A stretch of DNA of 64,000 nucleotides from AC-49 sp963766605 (GTDB taxonomy: Bacteria > Actinomycetota > Thermoleophilia > Solirubrobacterales > Solirubrobacteraceae): the NCBI GenBank assembly GCA_963766605.1, contig CAVYAT010000002.1, positions 568,217 through 632,216 of the forward strand, in the 5' to 3' direction. The translations under genes and the position numbers were made by a program. Below the pieces are notes generated by a model. It was given only the letters and a program-made list of their open reading frames with translations. It had not been told where the DNA came from and made no database searches. Positions within the stretch are counted from its first letter, which is position 1; each line of letters opens with the position of its first letter. Shown in pieces: positions 1 through 8,432 of this stretch.

Positions 1-2
1 AC

Positions 3-134
3 CACAAGCGCTACTACGACCGCCGCGACCTGTGGCCGATGCTCGTCGCCGCCGGCTTCAAGCCGAGCCAGATCCACATGCGCCGCCACAAGCTGACGCT
101 CAACCTGTTCGCCCGCGCCCAGCGCTCGCTGTGA
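3..134 (+). CDS. C-terminal end of a probable SAM-dependent methyltransferase (partial)
   Basis: Only the last 43 codons are inside the window; the reading frame is open from the left edge to a TGA at 132-134. The tail has the pattern HKRYYDRRDLWPMLVAAGF followed by a basic segment RRHKLTLNLFARAQRSL. This resembles the end of class I methyltransferases, where a tyrosine-rich turn, an LxxLLxxAGF helix and a final beta strand close the Rossmann fold. The TGA overlaps the GTG start of the following gmhB gene (GTGA), which places it in the same operon. Because the SAM-binding motifs lie outside the window, the family call is an inference from the C-terminus alone. Confidence 0.45.
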   Translation, partial: HKRYYDRRDLWPMLVAAGFKPSQIHMRRHKLTLNLFARAQRSL

Positions 135-716
135 AGCCGGCCGCGTTTCTGGATCGCGACGGCGTCCTCAATGACCCCGTGCCGGACCCGGTCGACGGGC
201 ACCCCGAGTCGCCGCTGCGCGCCGTCCGACGTCGTGCTCGCCGAGGGGGCGATCGAGGGCGCCGTGGCGCTGCACGACGCAGGCTTCGCGCTGGTCGTCG
301 TCACCAACCAGCCGGCGGCGGCGAAGGGCAAGGCGTCGGTCGCCGACATCGAGGCGGTCAACGACCGCGTGCGCGAGCTGCTGGCCCAGGGCGGCGTGAC
401 GATCGACGGCTGGCGCACGTGTCTGCACCATCCCGACGCGGTCGTCGCGCAACTGCGCGCCCAGTGCGATTGCCGCAAGCCGGCATCGGGCATGCTGACC
501 GGCATGGCGCGCGAGCTGGGCCTCGACCTCGGCGCGAGCTGGATGTTCGGCGACTCGGACGTCGACGTCATCGCCGGGCGCGGCGCGGGCTGCCGGACGG
601 TCCTGATCGAGCACCCGCTGACCGCCCACCGCCGCCGCGGCGGCGCCGAGCCCGACGCGCGGATCCGCAACCTTGCGGGGGCCGGCGCGTTGGTAGCCGA
701 CAGAGCCAGCAACTAG
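131..716 (+). CDS. gmhB: D-glycero-D-manno-heptose 1,7-bisphosphate 7-phosphatase, frameshifted
   Basis: HAD-superfamily phosphatase that removes the 7-phosphate from heptose 1,7-bisphosphate, a step shared by the ADP- and GDP-heptose pathways. The start GTG at 131 gives a nucleophile motif FLDRDGVLN near residue 6. Motif II is in VVVTNQPAAAKGK, the zinc-binding loop is seen as C-LHH followed by CDCRKPASGM, and motif III as GDSDVDV. The first about 29 codons are in a different frame from the rest: one extra base lies at about 218-222, between PESPL and PSDVVLAEG, where the family is contiguous. All catalytic and zinc residues are present on either side, so I read it as an intact gene carrying one indel, probably a sequencing error. 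It is followed 13 bases later by the transaldolase. Confidence 0.85.
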
Positions 717-729
717 GATTGGACAGCGG

Positions 730-1440
730 ATGCTTGACCAGATTCACACCAAGGTCTTTGCCGATGGCGCGGACCTCGACAGCATCCTGCGCCTCGCCGA
801 AGACCCGATCATCAAGGGCTTCACCACCAACCCGACGCTGATGTGGAAGGCCGGGTTGACCGACTACGCCGAGTTCGCCCAGCGCCTGCTCGAGCAGATC
901 ACCAAGCTCCCGATCTCGTTCGAGGTGTTCGCCGACACCGAGGACGAGATGCGCCGCCAGGCTCGGAAGATCGCCGCCTGGGGCGACAACGTCTACGTCA
1001 AGATCCCGGTCACGACGACCGGCGGCGAGTCGATGGCGCCGCTCGTACGCGAGCTGTCGGAGGCCGGCGTGAAGGTCAACGTGACGGCGCTGTTCACGAC
1101 GGCGCAGGTCGAGCTGATCACCGAGGCGGTCAAGGACGGCGCGCCGAGCTACGTGTCGGTGTTCGCCGGCCGGATCGCCGACGCCGGCGTCGAGCCGCTG
1201 CCGATCATGGCCCGCTCGGTCGACATCCTCACCGCCGCGCCGCGCGCCGAGCTCATCTGGGCCAGCCCGCGCGAGGTCCTCAACCTCGTCCAGGCCGACC
1301 AGATCGGGTGCCACATCATCACGATGACCGGCGACCTGCTGCCGAAGATCCGATCGCTGGGCAAGGACCTCGAGCAGTTCTCGCTCGAGACGGTCCAGAT
1401 GTTCCATCGCGATGCCGCCAACGCGGGCTTCTCGCTCTAG
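730..1440 (+). CDS. Transaldolase / fructose-6-phosphate aldolase family protein
   Basis: A 236-residue TIM-barrel aldolase of the small transaldolase family. Visible signatures are KGFTTNPTLMWKAG near residues 29-42 and the Schiff-base lysine in YVKIPVTTTGG (about K91), followed by VNVTALFTTAQ. Family members interconvert fructose 6-phosphate, erythrose 4-phosphate and sedoheptulose 7-phosphate or cleave fructose 6-phosphate. Its position between gmhB and hddA suggests a dedicated role in setting the sedoheptulose 7-phosphate supply for heptose synthesis; that role is inference. The closest sequence classes are annotated simply as transaldolase, and the substrate cannot be read from sequence. 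The ATG lies 13 bases after gmhB and 15 bases separate its stop from hddA, so co-transcription is likely. Confidence 0.8.
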   Translation: MLDQIHTKVFADGADLDSILRLAEDPIIKGFTTNPTLMWKAGLTDYAEFAQRLLEQITKLPISFEVFADTEDEMRRQARKIAAWGDNVYVKIPVTTTGGESMAPLVRELSEAGVKVNVTALFTTAQVELITEAVKDGAPSYVSVFAGRIADAGVEPLPIMARSVDILTAAPRAELIWASPREVLNLVQADQIGCHIITMTGDLLPKIRSLGKDLEQFSLETVQMFHRDAANAGFSL

Positions 1441-1455
1441 CGCCAGACTGCCCAC

Positions 1456-2442
1456 ATGTCCGTGATCGTCACGCGCGCCCCGTTGCGCATCTCGCTCGGC
1501 GGCGGCGGCACCGACCTGCCGTCCTACTACCGCGAGCACGGCGGCTTCCTGATCGCCGGCGCGATCGACAAGTACGTCTACATGTTCACCCACTCGGCGT
1601 TCCAGAAGAGCTACCTCATGAAGTACTCGCGCTCCGAGGAGGTCGCCGAGGCCAAGGACATCGAGCACCCGATCCTGCGCGAGACGATCCTGCGCCACTG
1701 GAAGGGCAACCCGCTCGAGATCGCCTCGGTCGCCGACGTCCCGGCCGGCACCGGAATGGGCTCCTCGGGCGCGTACACCGTCTGCCTGATCAAGTCGCTG
1801 GCGCTGGCCAGCCACCGCTCGATCACCCCCGGCGAGCTGGCCGAGCGCGCCTGCGAGATCGAGATCGATGTGCTCAACGAGCCGGTCGGCAAGCAGGACC
1901 AGTACGTCTCGGCCCACGGCGGGATCTGCGCCTACACCTTCCACCCCGACGACCGTGTCGAGGTGACGCCGCTGGAGCTGTCGGACCAGACGCTGCGCCG
2001 GCTGCGCAACAACCTGCTGCTGTTCTTCACCGGCGAGGCGCGCAGCGCCTCGGAGATCCTGTCCGACCAGGATCAGCGCACCCGCTCGCACGACACGGCG
2101 ATGGTGGACAACCTCAACCGCACCAAGGAGATGGGCCACCGCAGCCTCGAGCTGCTGCAGTCCGGTGATCTCGAGGCGTTCGCCGAGCTGATGCACGAGC
2201 ACTGGGAGAACAAGCGCGCGCGGTCGCCGAACATGGCCAACTCGCGCATCGACGACCTCTACACGCTGGCGCGGCGCTCCGGCTGCCTCGGGGGCAAGCT
2301 GGTCGGCGCCGGCGGCGGCGGCTTCCTGCTCGTCTACGCGCAGCGCCCGGAGGACACCCGCCAGGCGATGGCGGCGGCCGGCGCGGCCGAGCTGCCGTTC
2401 GACTTCGAGTTCCAGGGCGCGACCGGATCCGAATCGACGTGA
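1456..2442 (+). CDS. hddA: D-glycero-alpha-D-manno-heptose 7-phosphate kinase (GHMP family)
   Basis: GHMP-superfamily kinase of 328 residues that phosphorylates heptose 7-phosphate at C1 in the alpha configuration, the committed step of the GDP-heptose branch. Motif 1 is TRAPLRISLGGGGTDLPSYY at the N-terminus, the ATP-binding loop is PAGTGMGSSGAYTV around residue 97, a conserved QDQY follows, and the C-terminal glycine motif is GGKLVGAGGGGF. Length and motif order match HddA. The start ATG at 1456 follows the transaldolase by 15 bases. The stop overlaps the GTG of hddC by four bases (GTGA), consistent with translational coupling of kinase and nucleotidyltransferase. A fucokinase-like or other sugar-1-kinase role cannot be excluded, but the gmhB/hddC neighbours favour heptose. 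Confidence 0.85.
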   Translation: MSVIVTRAPLRISLGGGGTDLPSYYREHGGFLIAGAIDKYVYMFTHSAFQKSYLMKYSRSEEVAEAKDIEHPILRETILRHWKGNPLEIASVADVPAGTGMGSSGAYTVCLIKSLALASHRSITPGELAERACEIEIDVLNEPVGKQDQYVSAHGGICAYTFHPDDRVEVTPLELSDQTLRRLRNNLLLFFTGEARSASEILSDQDQRTRSHDTAMVDNLNRTKEMGHRSLELLQSGDLEAFAELMHEHWENKRARSPNMANSRIDDLYTLARRSGCLGGKLVGAGGGGFLLVYAQRPEDTRQAMAAAGAAELPFDFEFQGATGSEST

Positions 2443-3149
2443 CCAAGACGAGGGACCTGCTGCCGGTCTGCATCCTGGCGGGCGGTCGCGGCACCCGGCT
2501 GGGAGACGCGGCCGGCGAAGTTCCCAAGCCGATCGCCCGGGTCGCCGGCGAGCCGTTCCTGGCTCACCCGCTACGACTGCTGCGCGCCCACGGGGCGCGG
2601 CGGGTCGTGATCAGCGTCGGCTACCGCGGCGACCTGATCGAGGAGGCACTGGGCGACGGATCGCGCTATGGCCTGGAGCTGCGCTACGTCGACGACGGAC
2701 CCGACTTGCGTGGCACGGCGGGGGCGGTGCGGGGCTGCCTGGGCGAGCTCGGCGAGCGGTTCATGGTCCTGTACGGCGACACGTATCTGCGCATCGACTA
2801 CCGCGCCGTCGCGGAGGCGTTCCTCGTGGCCGGTACGGCGGGGCTGCTGACCGTGCTTCGCAACGAGGGGCGCTGGGACACGTCGAACACGCTCATCGCC
2901 GGTGACCGCGTGATCGCCCATGACAAGCGCTACCCGACACCTGAGATGGCGTGGATCGACTATGGCCTCGGGGCGATGCGCGCGGACGCACTCGACGCCG
3001 CCGGGCCGGACGAGGACGATCTCGCCGCCGTCTACGGTGCGCTGGCGCGCGACGGAGAGCTGGCCGCGTACATCGCGACCGAGCGCTTCTACGAGATCGG
3101 GACGCCCGCGGCGCTGGCCGAGACCGACCGCTTCCTGACGGCGCGATGA
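2439..3149 (+). CDS. hddC: D-glycero-alpha-D-manno-heptose 1-phosphate guanylyltransferase-like nucleotidyltransferase
   Basis: A 236-residue GT-A-fold sugar nucleotidyltransferase. The nucleotide loop CILAGGRGTRLGD is at residues 11-23, followed by KPIARVAGEPFL and a metal-binding YGDTYL in mid protein; the product region reads FYEIGTP near the C-terminus. In HddC enzymes this activates heptose 1-phosphate with GTP to give GDP-heptose, used for S-layer or capsule glycosylation in the few characterised cases. Sequence alone cannot separate guanylyl from other NTP use; the assignment rests on coupling to hddA. It starts with GTG inside the hddA stop and its own TGA overlaps the ATG of the following membrane protein. 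Confidence 0.8.
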   Translation: MTKTRDLLPVCILAGGRGTRLGDAAGEVPKPIARVAGEPFLAHPLRLLRAHGARRVVISVGYRGDLIEEALGDGSRYGLELRYVDDGPDLRGTAGAVRGCLGELGERFMVLYGDTYLRIDYRAVAEAFLVAGTAGLLTVLRNEGRWDTSNTLIAGDRVIAHDKRYPTPEMAWIDYGLGAMRADALDAAGPDEDDLAAVYGALARDGELAAYIATERFYEIGTPAALAETDRFLTAR

Positions 3150-4618
3150 GAGACCGCGTCCAGGCGTTCGCCCGACGGCTGTACTGGCCGCTGGTCGCCG
3201 TGCTGCTCGCCGGCGTGCTGCTGCGGCTGTGGGCGATCCTCGCGTTCCAGCCCGCGATCCTCAACAGCTACGACACCACGTCGTACTTCTTCTTCGCCCG
3301 CACCCAGATGTTCAGCGATGTGCTGCATCCGGCCGGCTACATGCTGTTCCTACGGGCGCTTCACCTGCTGTCGCACAACCTCGCCTTCACGATCTTCGTG
3401 CAGCACGTCCTCGGCCTCACCACCGCAATGGTGTTCTATCTCGCCGCACGCTGGGTCGGCGCGACCCGTGGCGTGGCGCTGGTGCCCGCGGCGGTCATCT
3501 GCCTCAACGCCGACCAGGTGTTCCTCGAGCACATCCCGATGAGCGAGGTGCCCTTCACTTTGCTGCTGGCAGTGTCGATCGCGGCGGTGTTCTGGGCACT
3601 GCGTAGAGAGCGCGCCGGGACCGCCGGCAAACCCGACCTGTTGATGCTCGCCGCGGCCGGTATCGCCCTCGGGGTTTCGGTCTGGCTGCGTACGGTGTCC
3701 GAGGTTCTGATCGCCGTCGTCGGCGCCTGGATCGCGATCGCGTGGGGCGGCTCCTGGCGACGTCGGATCGGTCGCGGCGCTCTGTTCGCAGCTGCGGGTC
3801 TGGCGATGGTCCTCGTCTATATGACCGCTCACGCGATCTACGCCGGGTCGTTCAGCTCCGGCGCGCCGCTCGGATGGACGCTCTACGGCCGCGTCGCGCC
3901 CATCGCCGACTGCCGTCAGTTCACACCACCCAAGGGGACGGCGGGGCTGTGCGAGACGACGCCGAGCGACAGCCGTCCGGCGGGGAACTTCTACACGCGT
4001 ACCGCCGCTTCGCCGGCGTACAAGCTCTTCGGCCCCGAGCCCGCCCACGACGACAGGGTCGGCGCGTGGGCACGCCAGGTGATCATCCATCAGCCGCTGA
4101 CCTACGCCGGCGCGGTGTTCAACGACTTCATGCGCAACTTCGCTCCCGACTATGGGACGCGCAGAGCGCTCGACGGCAGCGGCCAGGACGAGCTGCGCTT
4201 TGACAACCGCCAGCCGCAGGTCGAGGAGGGCAACATCCGCGTCGGCGATCAGTGGTACGACCCGATCCACCTCCATGTCTCGCGGTCGGTCGTCGACCTC
4301 AGCAACTACCAGTCGGTCTTCCGCACCCAGGGCATCCTCGTGCTCCTGTCGCTCCTCCTCAGCATCGTCGCCATCGCGCTTCGCCGCGGACCGCTACGAG
4401 CCCCGACGGCACTGCTGTTCCTGATCGGCCTGTCGCTGCTCGCCCTGCCCGACATCACGATCGGCTACACCTATCGCTACGAGGTCCCGCCCGCGGGCTT
4501 CCTCGCGGCGGCCGGCGCCATGGCCGTCTACATGCTGGCGGCGGGGCGTGCCAGCCGGCCCGAGCCGGGGCCTGAACGGGCCGAGCCGTCCACCGAGCCG
4601 TCGCCGGCGACGGTGTAG
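3146..4618 (+). CDS. Polytopic GT-C-type membrane glycosyltransferase-like protein
   Basis: A 490-residue membrane protein with about ten hydrophobic segments, one at residues 12-35 and a cluster in the last quarter (VLLSLLLSIVAIAL, ALLFLIGLSLLALP). A first-loop acidic site NSYDTTSYFFFAR follows TM1, as in GT-C enzymes that use polyprenyl-phosphate sugars (ArnT/PMT-like), and HPAGYMLFLRALH follows. A large extracytoplasmic domain of about 150 residues sits before the last helices. I infer transfer of a lipid-linked sugar on the outer face of the membrane, but no donor or acceptor can be named. The ATG at 3146 overlaps the hddC stop, so it belongs to the heptose operon. The C-terminus is a proline/glutamate-rich tail (EPGPERAEPSTEPSP). 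Confidence 0.6.
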   Translation: MRDRVQAFARRLYWPLVAVLLAGVLLRLWAILAFQPAILNSYDTTSYFFFARTQMFSDVLHPAGYMLFLRALHLLSHNLAFTIFVQHVLGLTTAMVFYLAARWVGATRGVALVPAAVICLNADQVFLEHIPMSEVPFTLLLAVSIAAVFWALRRERAGTAGKPDLLMLAAAGIALGVSVWLRTVSEVLIAVVGAWIAIAWGGSWRRRIGRGALFAAAGLAMVLVYMTAHAIYAGSFSSGAPLGWTLYGRVAPIADCRQFTPPKGTAGLCETTPSDSRPAGNFYTRTAASPAYKLFGPEPAHDDRVGAWARQVIIHQPLTYAGAVFNDFMRNFAPDYGTRRALDGSGQDELRFDNRQPQVEEGNIRVGDQWYDPIHLHVSRSVVDLSNYQSVFRTQGILVLLSLLLSIVAIALRRGPLRAPTALLFLIGLSLLALPDITIGYTYRYEVPPAGFLAAAGAMAVYMLAAGRASRPEPGPERAEPSTEPSPATV

Positions 4619-4627
4619 CGTCCGGCC

Positions 4628-5320
4628 ATGCCTACGCTCCCGTTCGAGACCCCCGTCCTGGCCGACTCCGTCTGGCAGATGACATTCGGCGAGCGCTTCG
4701 CGCTCGAGGGACTGGTCTCGCAGCTGCGCCCGCAGCTGGCGATCGAAACCGGCACTGCGCAAGGCGGCAGCCTGCGGCGCATCGCCGCGCACAGCGCCGA
4801 GGTCCACGCCTTCGACATCGAGCCGGAGGTGGCCAAGCTCGGCGACGAGATCGCCAACGCGACGATCCACATCGGCGACTCGAGCGTCACGCTGCCCGAG
4901 GTGCTGGCCGGCTTTGCCGCCGCGGGCCGCGATGTCGACTTCGCGCTCGTCGACGGCGACCACACGTTCGAGGGCGTCCAGCGCGACCTCCTGGCGCTGC
5001 TGGCCTCAGACGCCTGCGCGCAGACGGTGATCGCGATCCACGACACGGCCAACGACACCGTCCGCGCCGGGATCGACGCGCTCGACCTCCCGCACCACCC
5101 CAAGGTCGTGCTGTGCATGCTCGACTTCGTCCCCGGCTACATGGTCATCGAGGGCCACGAGACCTACAGCCTGATGGGCTGGAACGGCCTCGGCCTGCTG
5201 ATCCTCGACCCGACCGCGACGGCCGAGTCGGCGATCGTGATGGACGACCGCTACAGCGTCGCCGACCTGTATCGCGAGGCCCGGGCGGCGAGGGAGGCCG
5301 CCGCTTCCGGCGACGCCTGA
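4628..5320 (+). CDS. Class I SAM-dependent methyltransferase (Methyltransf_24-like)
   Basis: A 230-residue Rossmann-fold protein. The SAM-binding motif I is LAIETGTAQGGS (residues about 38-49), the acidic end of beta 2 is VHAFDIEP, and motif IV is DFALVDGDHTFEGVQRDL, the VDG-H signature of O-methyltransferases related to cephalosporin hydroxylase/CmcI and MycE types. It would methylate a small molecule or glycan hydroxyl; the substrate is unknown. The gene starts nine bases after the upstream membrane protein and is followed 17 bases later by a second methyltransferase, so it continues the same operon. The product may decorate the heptose-containing glycan. Confidence 0.7.
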   Translation: MPTLPFETPVLADSVWQMTFGERFALEGLVSQLRPQLAIETGTAQGGSLRRIAAHSAEVHAFDIEPEVAKLGDEIANATIHIGDSSVTLPEVLAGFAAAGRDVDFALVDGDHTFEGVQRDLLALLASDACAQTVIAIHDTANDTVRAGIDALDLPHHPKVVLCMLDFVPGYMVIEGHETYSLMGWNGLGLLILDPTATAESAIVMDDRYSVADLYREARAAREAAASGDA

Positions 5321-5337
5321 CGCGTTACGATCGGCCC

Positions 5338-6606
5338 ATCTCCACCGTTCCCTATCCGCCGCTGGCCCTCGCCAACCGCGTTGGCTCCCTCGAGGGCGAC
5401 GAAGACCCCTGGGGCCACTACGACGACCTCGGCATCCGCGCCCGCGACGACATCGAGGGCCTGCTGCCCGACGACTGGTCGTGGGAGGGCAAGCGCGTGC
5501 TCGACTTCGGCTGCGGCGCGGGGCGCACGCTGCGCCACCTGCTCGACCGTCCGGCCGAGGAGATCGTCGGCTGTGACATCGACGACGAGAGCATCGCGTG
5601 GCTGAACGCCAATTTGTCGCCACGCGTGAGCGCATTCGTCAACGGCGAGCATCCTCCGCTCTCCCAGCCAGACGGATACTTCGACCTGATCTACGTCGTC
5701 TCGGTGTTCACGCACCTGACGGCGAGCTGGAGTGAGTGGCTGCTGGAGCTGCGGCGCGTGCTGGCCGACGACGGGCTGCTCGTCGTGACATTCATGGGAG
5801 AGGGCTGCATGGGCTGGATCCTCGGCGACGAGCCGTGGATCGAGGACGAGACCGGCATGCTGGTCGTGGGCGAGCATCAGCCGTGGGATCAGGGCGGGCC
5901 GATGGTTCTCCATTCGCCGTGGTGGATCCGCGAGCACTGGGGGAGGGCGTTCGACGTCGAGCAGCTCGTGTTATTCGGGTTCAGCCTTGACCGCGAGGCC
6001 AAGCCGCGCGAGGGACAGGGCATGGTGCTCTTGCGAAAGAACGGCAGTAGGGAGTTGTCGGTCTCAGACCTGGAGCGGCTGCGACCCGAGGAGCCGCGCG
6101 AGGCACCCGCCCTCGCGCGCAATCTCTTGTTCGTCCAGCGGGAGGTCGGCCATCTGCGCTGGCGGATCGGTGACGTTGAGCGTGAGCGCGAGGAGGCACG
6201 CGCCGAACTCGATCGGGAGAGGCTGATAGCGGCTGCGTCCGGCCGCTCGCACGGTGACCCGGGACGTCTGGATCCGGTGGCCTCGCTCCCCGACAGCGCC
6301 GCCGCCCGCGAGGATCGGTTCCGCGAGGATGATCTGGCCCGGATCAAGGAGCTCAGCACGCGCCTGCTCGAGACGGCCGGCATGGAGGCTGAGCTGCTGG
6401 ACCTGCGCCACCGCCTGCACGAGGTCAGTGGCTCCTACGGGCTGCTGATCGAGGAGCACCAGCGACTAGTCGCGGACTACAACGAGTTCCACGCCGGCGT
6501 CGACGAGCGGCTGAAGACGATGGACCGCGTCTACAACTCGCTGTCGTGGCGGATCACCAGACCTCTGCGGGCGCTCAAGGGCGCAGGACGGCGTAGCGCC
6601 TCATGA
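5338..6606 (+). CDS. SAM methyltransferase with C-terminal coiled coil; start codon unclear
   Basis: The N-terminal about 230 residues form a class I methyltransferase: motif I is VLDFGCGAGRTLRHLL, the acidic strand is IVGCDIDDESI, and motif IV is FDLIYVVSVFTHL. It is followed by a long charged region with heptad-like spacing (REREEARAELDRERL, ETAGMEAELLDLRHRL) and a basic tail YNSLSWRITRPLRALKG. A nearly identical tail ends the unrelated protein at 10337-11048. The conserved N-terminus STVPYPPLALANRVGSLEG begins immediately after an ATC at 5338, and there is no ATG, GTG or TTG between the upstream stop and this conserved block. I therefore place the start at ATC 5338 provisionally; a base error or a rare start codon are both possible. 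It converges with and overlaps the next gene by 32 bases. Confidence 0.68.
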   Translation: MSTVPYPPLALANRVGSLEGDEDPWGHYDDLGIRARDDIEGLLPDDWSWEGKRVLDFGCGAGRTLRHLLDRPAEEIVGCDIDDESIAWLNANLSPRVSAFVNGEHPPLSQPDGYFDLIYVVSVFTHLTASWSEWLLELRRVLADDGLLVVTFMGEGCMGWILGDEPWIEDETGMLVVGEHQPWDQGGPMVLHSPWWIREHWGRAFDVEQLVLFGFSLDREAKPREGQGMVLLRKNGSRELSVSDLERLRPEEPREAPALARNLLFVQREVGHLRWRIGDVEREREEARAELDRERLIAAASGRSHGDPGRLDPVASLPDSAAAREDRFREDDLARIKELSTRLLETAGMEAELLDLRHRLHEVSGSYGLLIEEHQRLVADYNEFHAGVDERLKTMDRVYNSLSWRITRPLRALKGAGRRSAS

Positions 6607-8430
6607 GCGTCGTCCAGGCCGCCGCGGTGTCGACGTTCGTGACCGCGATCATCGAGAAGAACCCGGCTCGGTAGCGGGCCAGGATCTCCTCGACGAGCAG
6701 ACCGCGCTGGCCCGCCTGGGCCAGCGCCACCACAGCGCGAAGTCCTCCCATCCATGCAGCTCGGCCTCGGAGGTGTAGCCGCCCGCGTCGAGAATCGCCT
6801 GGCGTCGCAGCATCGCCATCGCGTCGATGTAGTTGCCCCACGCCAGGCGGGCCGGATCCCAGCCCAGGTACGACATCAGCCCGAACGGCGCCGTCGTCGT
6901 TGAAGCGCTCGATGATCCCGTAAGCGAAGCTCACCTCTGGGTGGGCGTCGAGCGCGGCCGAGAGTCGCGACAGGGCGTGCGGGTAGACCGCGTTATCGGC
7001 GTCGAGCATGAACACGTACTCGCCTCGCGCGGCCGCCACGCCGGCGTTGCGGGCCCGCGCCAGGCCCCGGTTGCGCCCGTGGGCGATCAGCTTCGCCGGA
7101 ACCCACGGATGCGCCTCGAGCGTCCGCTCGACGACCTCCAGCGACGCGTCGGTCGAGCAGTCGTCGACGACGACGAGCTCGTATGCGTCGTGATCGGAGC
7201 GGGCGACGCTGGCCAGCGCCTCGCCGACGTATTCGGCGTAGTTGTAGACCGTGACGACGACGCTGACCTGCGGCCGGGTCGCTTGCGTAGGGTCCGAACT
7301 CGGCGACCCGATCGGGCGGCGCGGGACCGGTCGGCGTCGCGCAGGCCGGCGACTTCGCGGCGCAGCGTCGTTGGTCTGGACGATCAGGTTCTTGAGGCCC
7401 ATACGGATGGCATCGATGTCCTCGTCGTGCTCGTCGATGTCGAGGTGCAACGGCATCGGCATCACCGCTTGGCGCGGCCGCGGGATCGGCGCGGGCTCGC
7501 CGGGCGCGCTCTTGAGCGGTGTCGATGCGGCCTCCTCCAGCGACTCGAGCAGGCCGTCGATCGAGCGCTCCATCGGCATCTGCTCGCGCACGAAGTCATA
7601 GGCCTGGCGGCGGATGGCGGTGAGGCGGTCCGGGTCGTCGAGCAAAGCGCCGACCGCGAGGTGCAGATCGTCGTAGCTGGCTGACACGAAGTGCTCGTTG
7701 GGGATGAACGGGGCGTAGCCCAGCGAGTGCTCGGTGATGACGACGGAGCCGTTGATCACCGCGCCGAGCACGCGCTGCCATTCCATGTAGGCGAGCTCGT
7801 TGCGGTGGACGTTGAGGATCGCGTGGGCGCCGGCCAGCGCATCCCACTTCTCCGATCCCGGAGAGGAAATACGGGTGATCGGCCTGGTGAGGGATCAGTC
7901 GTCTCGTACAGGTACAGCGCCGCCCGGTGGTGCTGGAGGATCGGCGCGCATCGCGCGAGCGCCTGCTCGCGCCGCTCGGTGACGGTGCCCATGAACGTCA
8001 GCCCGACCGGTCGCTCGTGATCGTCGGCGCCGCCCCAGTGATCCCAGGCCGGAACGTAGCCGAGCGGGACGAGGCGGGCTCGGACGCCGCGATCGGCCAG
8101 TGCCTTGGCGCCGAGGCTGTTGATGTCGATCGCCGCACCGCACTGTCCGGCGACCGCGAGGGCGCCTTCGAACCAGGTTGTGCCGGGCTGCTCGGTGCAG
8201 ATTGCTACGCTGCGTTTGAGCTGCGGCCGCGTGGGATGTGCGTCGGGATGAGTGAGCGGCATGAACTCGTGCGGCACGAACAGGCAGACGAGATCGTCGG
8301 CGGCCCTGGGGAAGCAGTCGACCGAGTACTCGACCTCGACACCACGCCCGACGAGGCCGTCGGCGAACGCCTCGAGCAGCTCGGCGAAGAAGACGTTCTG
8401 GCCCGAGGCGGAGACGATGCAGACGCGCAT
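6575..8430 (-). CDS. Two-domain glycosyltransferase (CgeB/GT-B-like plus GT2), frameshifted
   Basis: Paralogue of the adjacent gene at 8433-10313. From ATG 8430 the N-terminal half is a GT-B/CgeB-like domain starting RVCIVSASGQNVFFAELLEAF and containing SEKWDALAGAHAILNVHR and EWQRVLGAV. The C-terminal half is a GT2 (GT-A fold) domain with PQVSVVVTVYNYAEYVGEAL, VVVDDCSTDAS, LDADNAVYP and HGWEDFALWW. At least four single-base shifts break the frame: two extra bases near 7855-7875, an extra base near 6883 and a missing base near 6731. The reading resumes in conserved sequence each time and aligns with the intact paralogue, so these are probably sequencing indels. It likely adds two sugars to the glycan. 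Its ATG starts two bases after the upstream gene's stop. Confidence 0.7.
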
Positions 8431-8432
8431 GG

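Noticed and set aside
568..2202. Long minus-strand reading frame opposite the transaldolase and hddA
   Set aside because: It is the complement of two strongly conserved plus-strand genes and its composition (Arg/Gly/Val/Asp-rich, no motif) is typical of GC-rich shadow frames.
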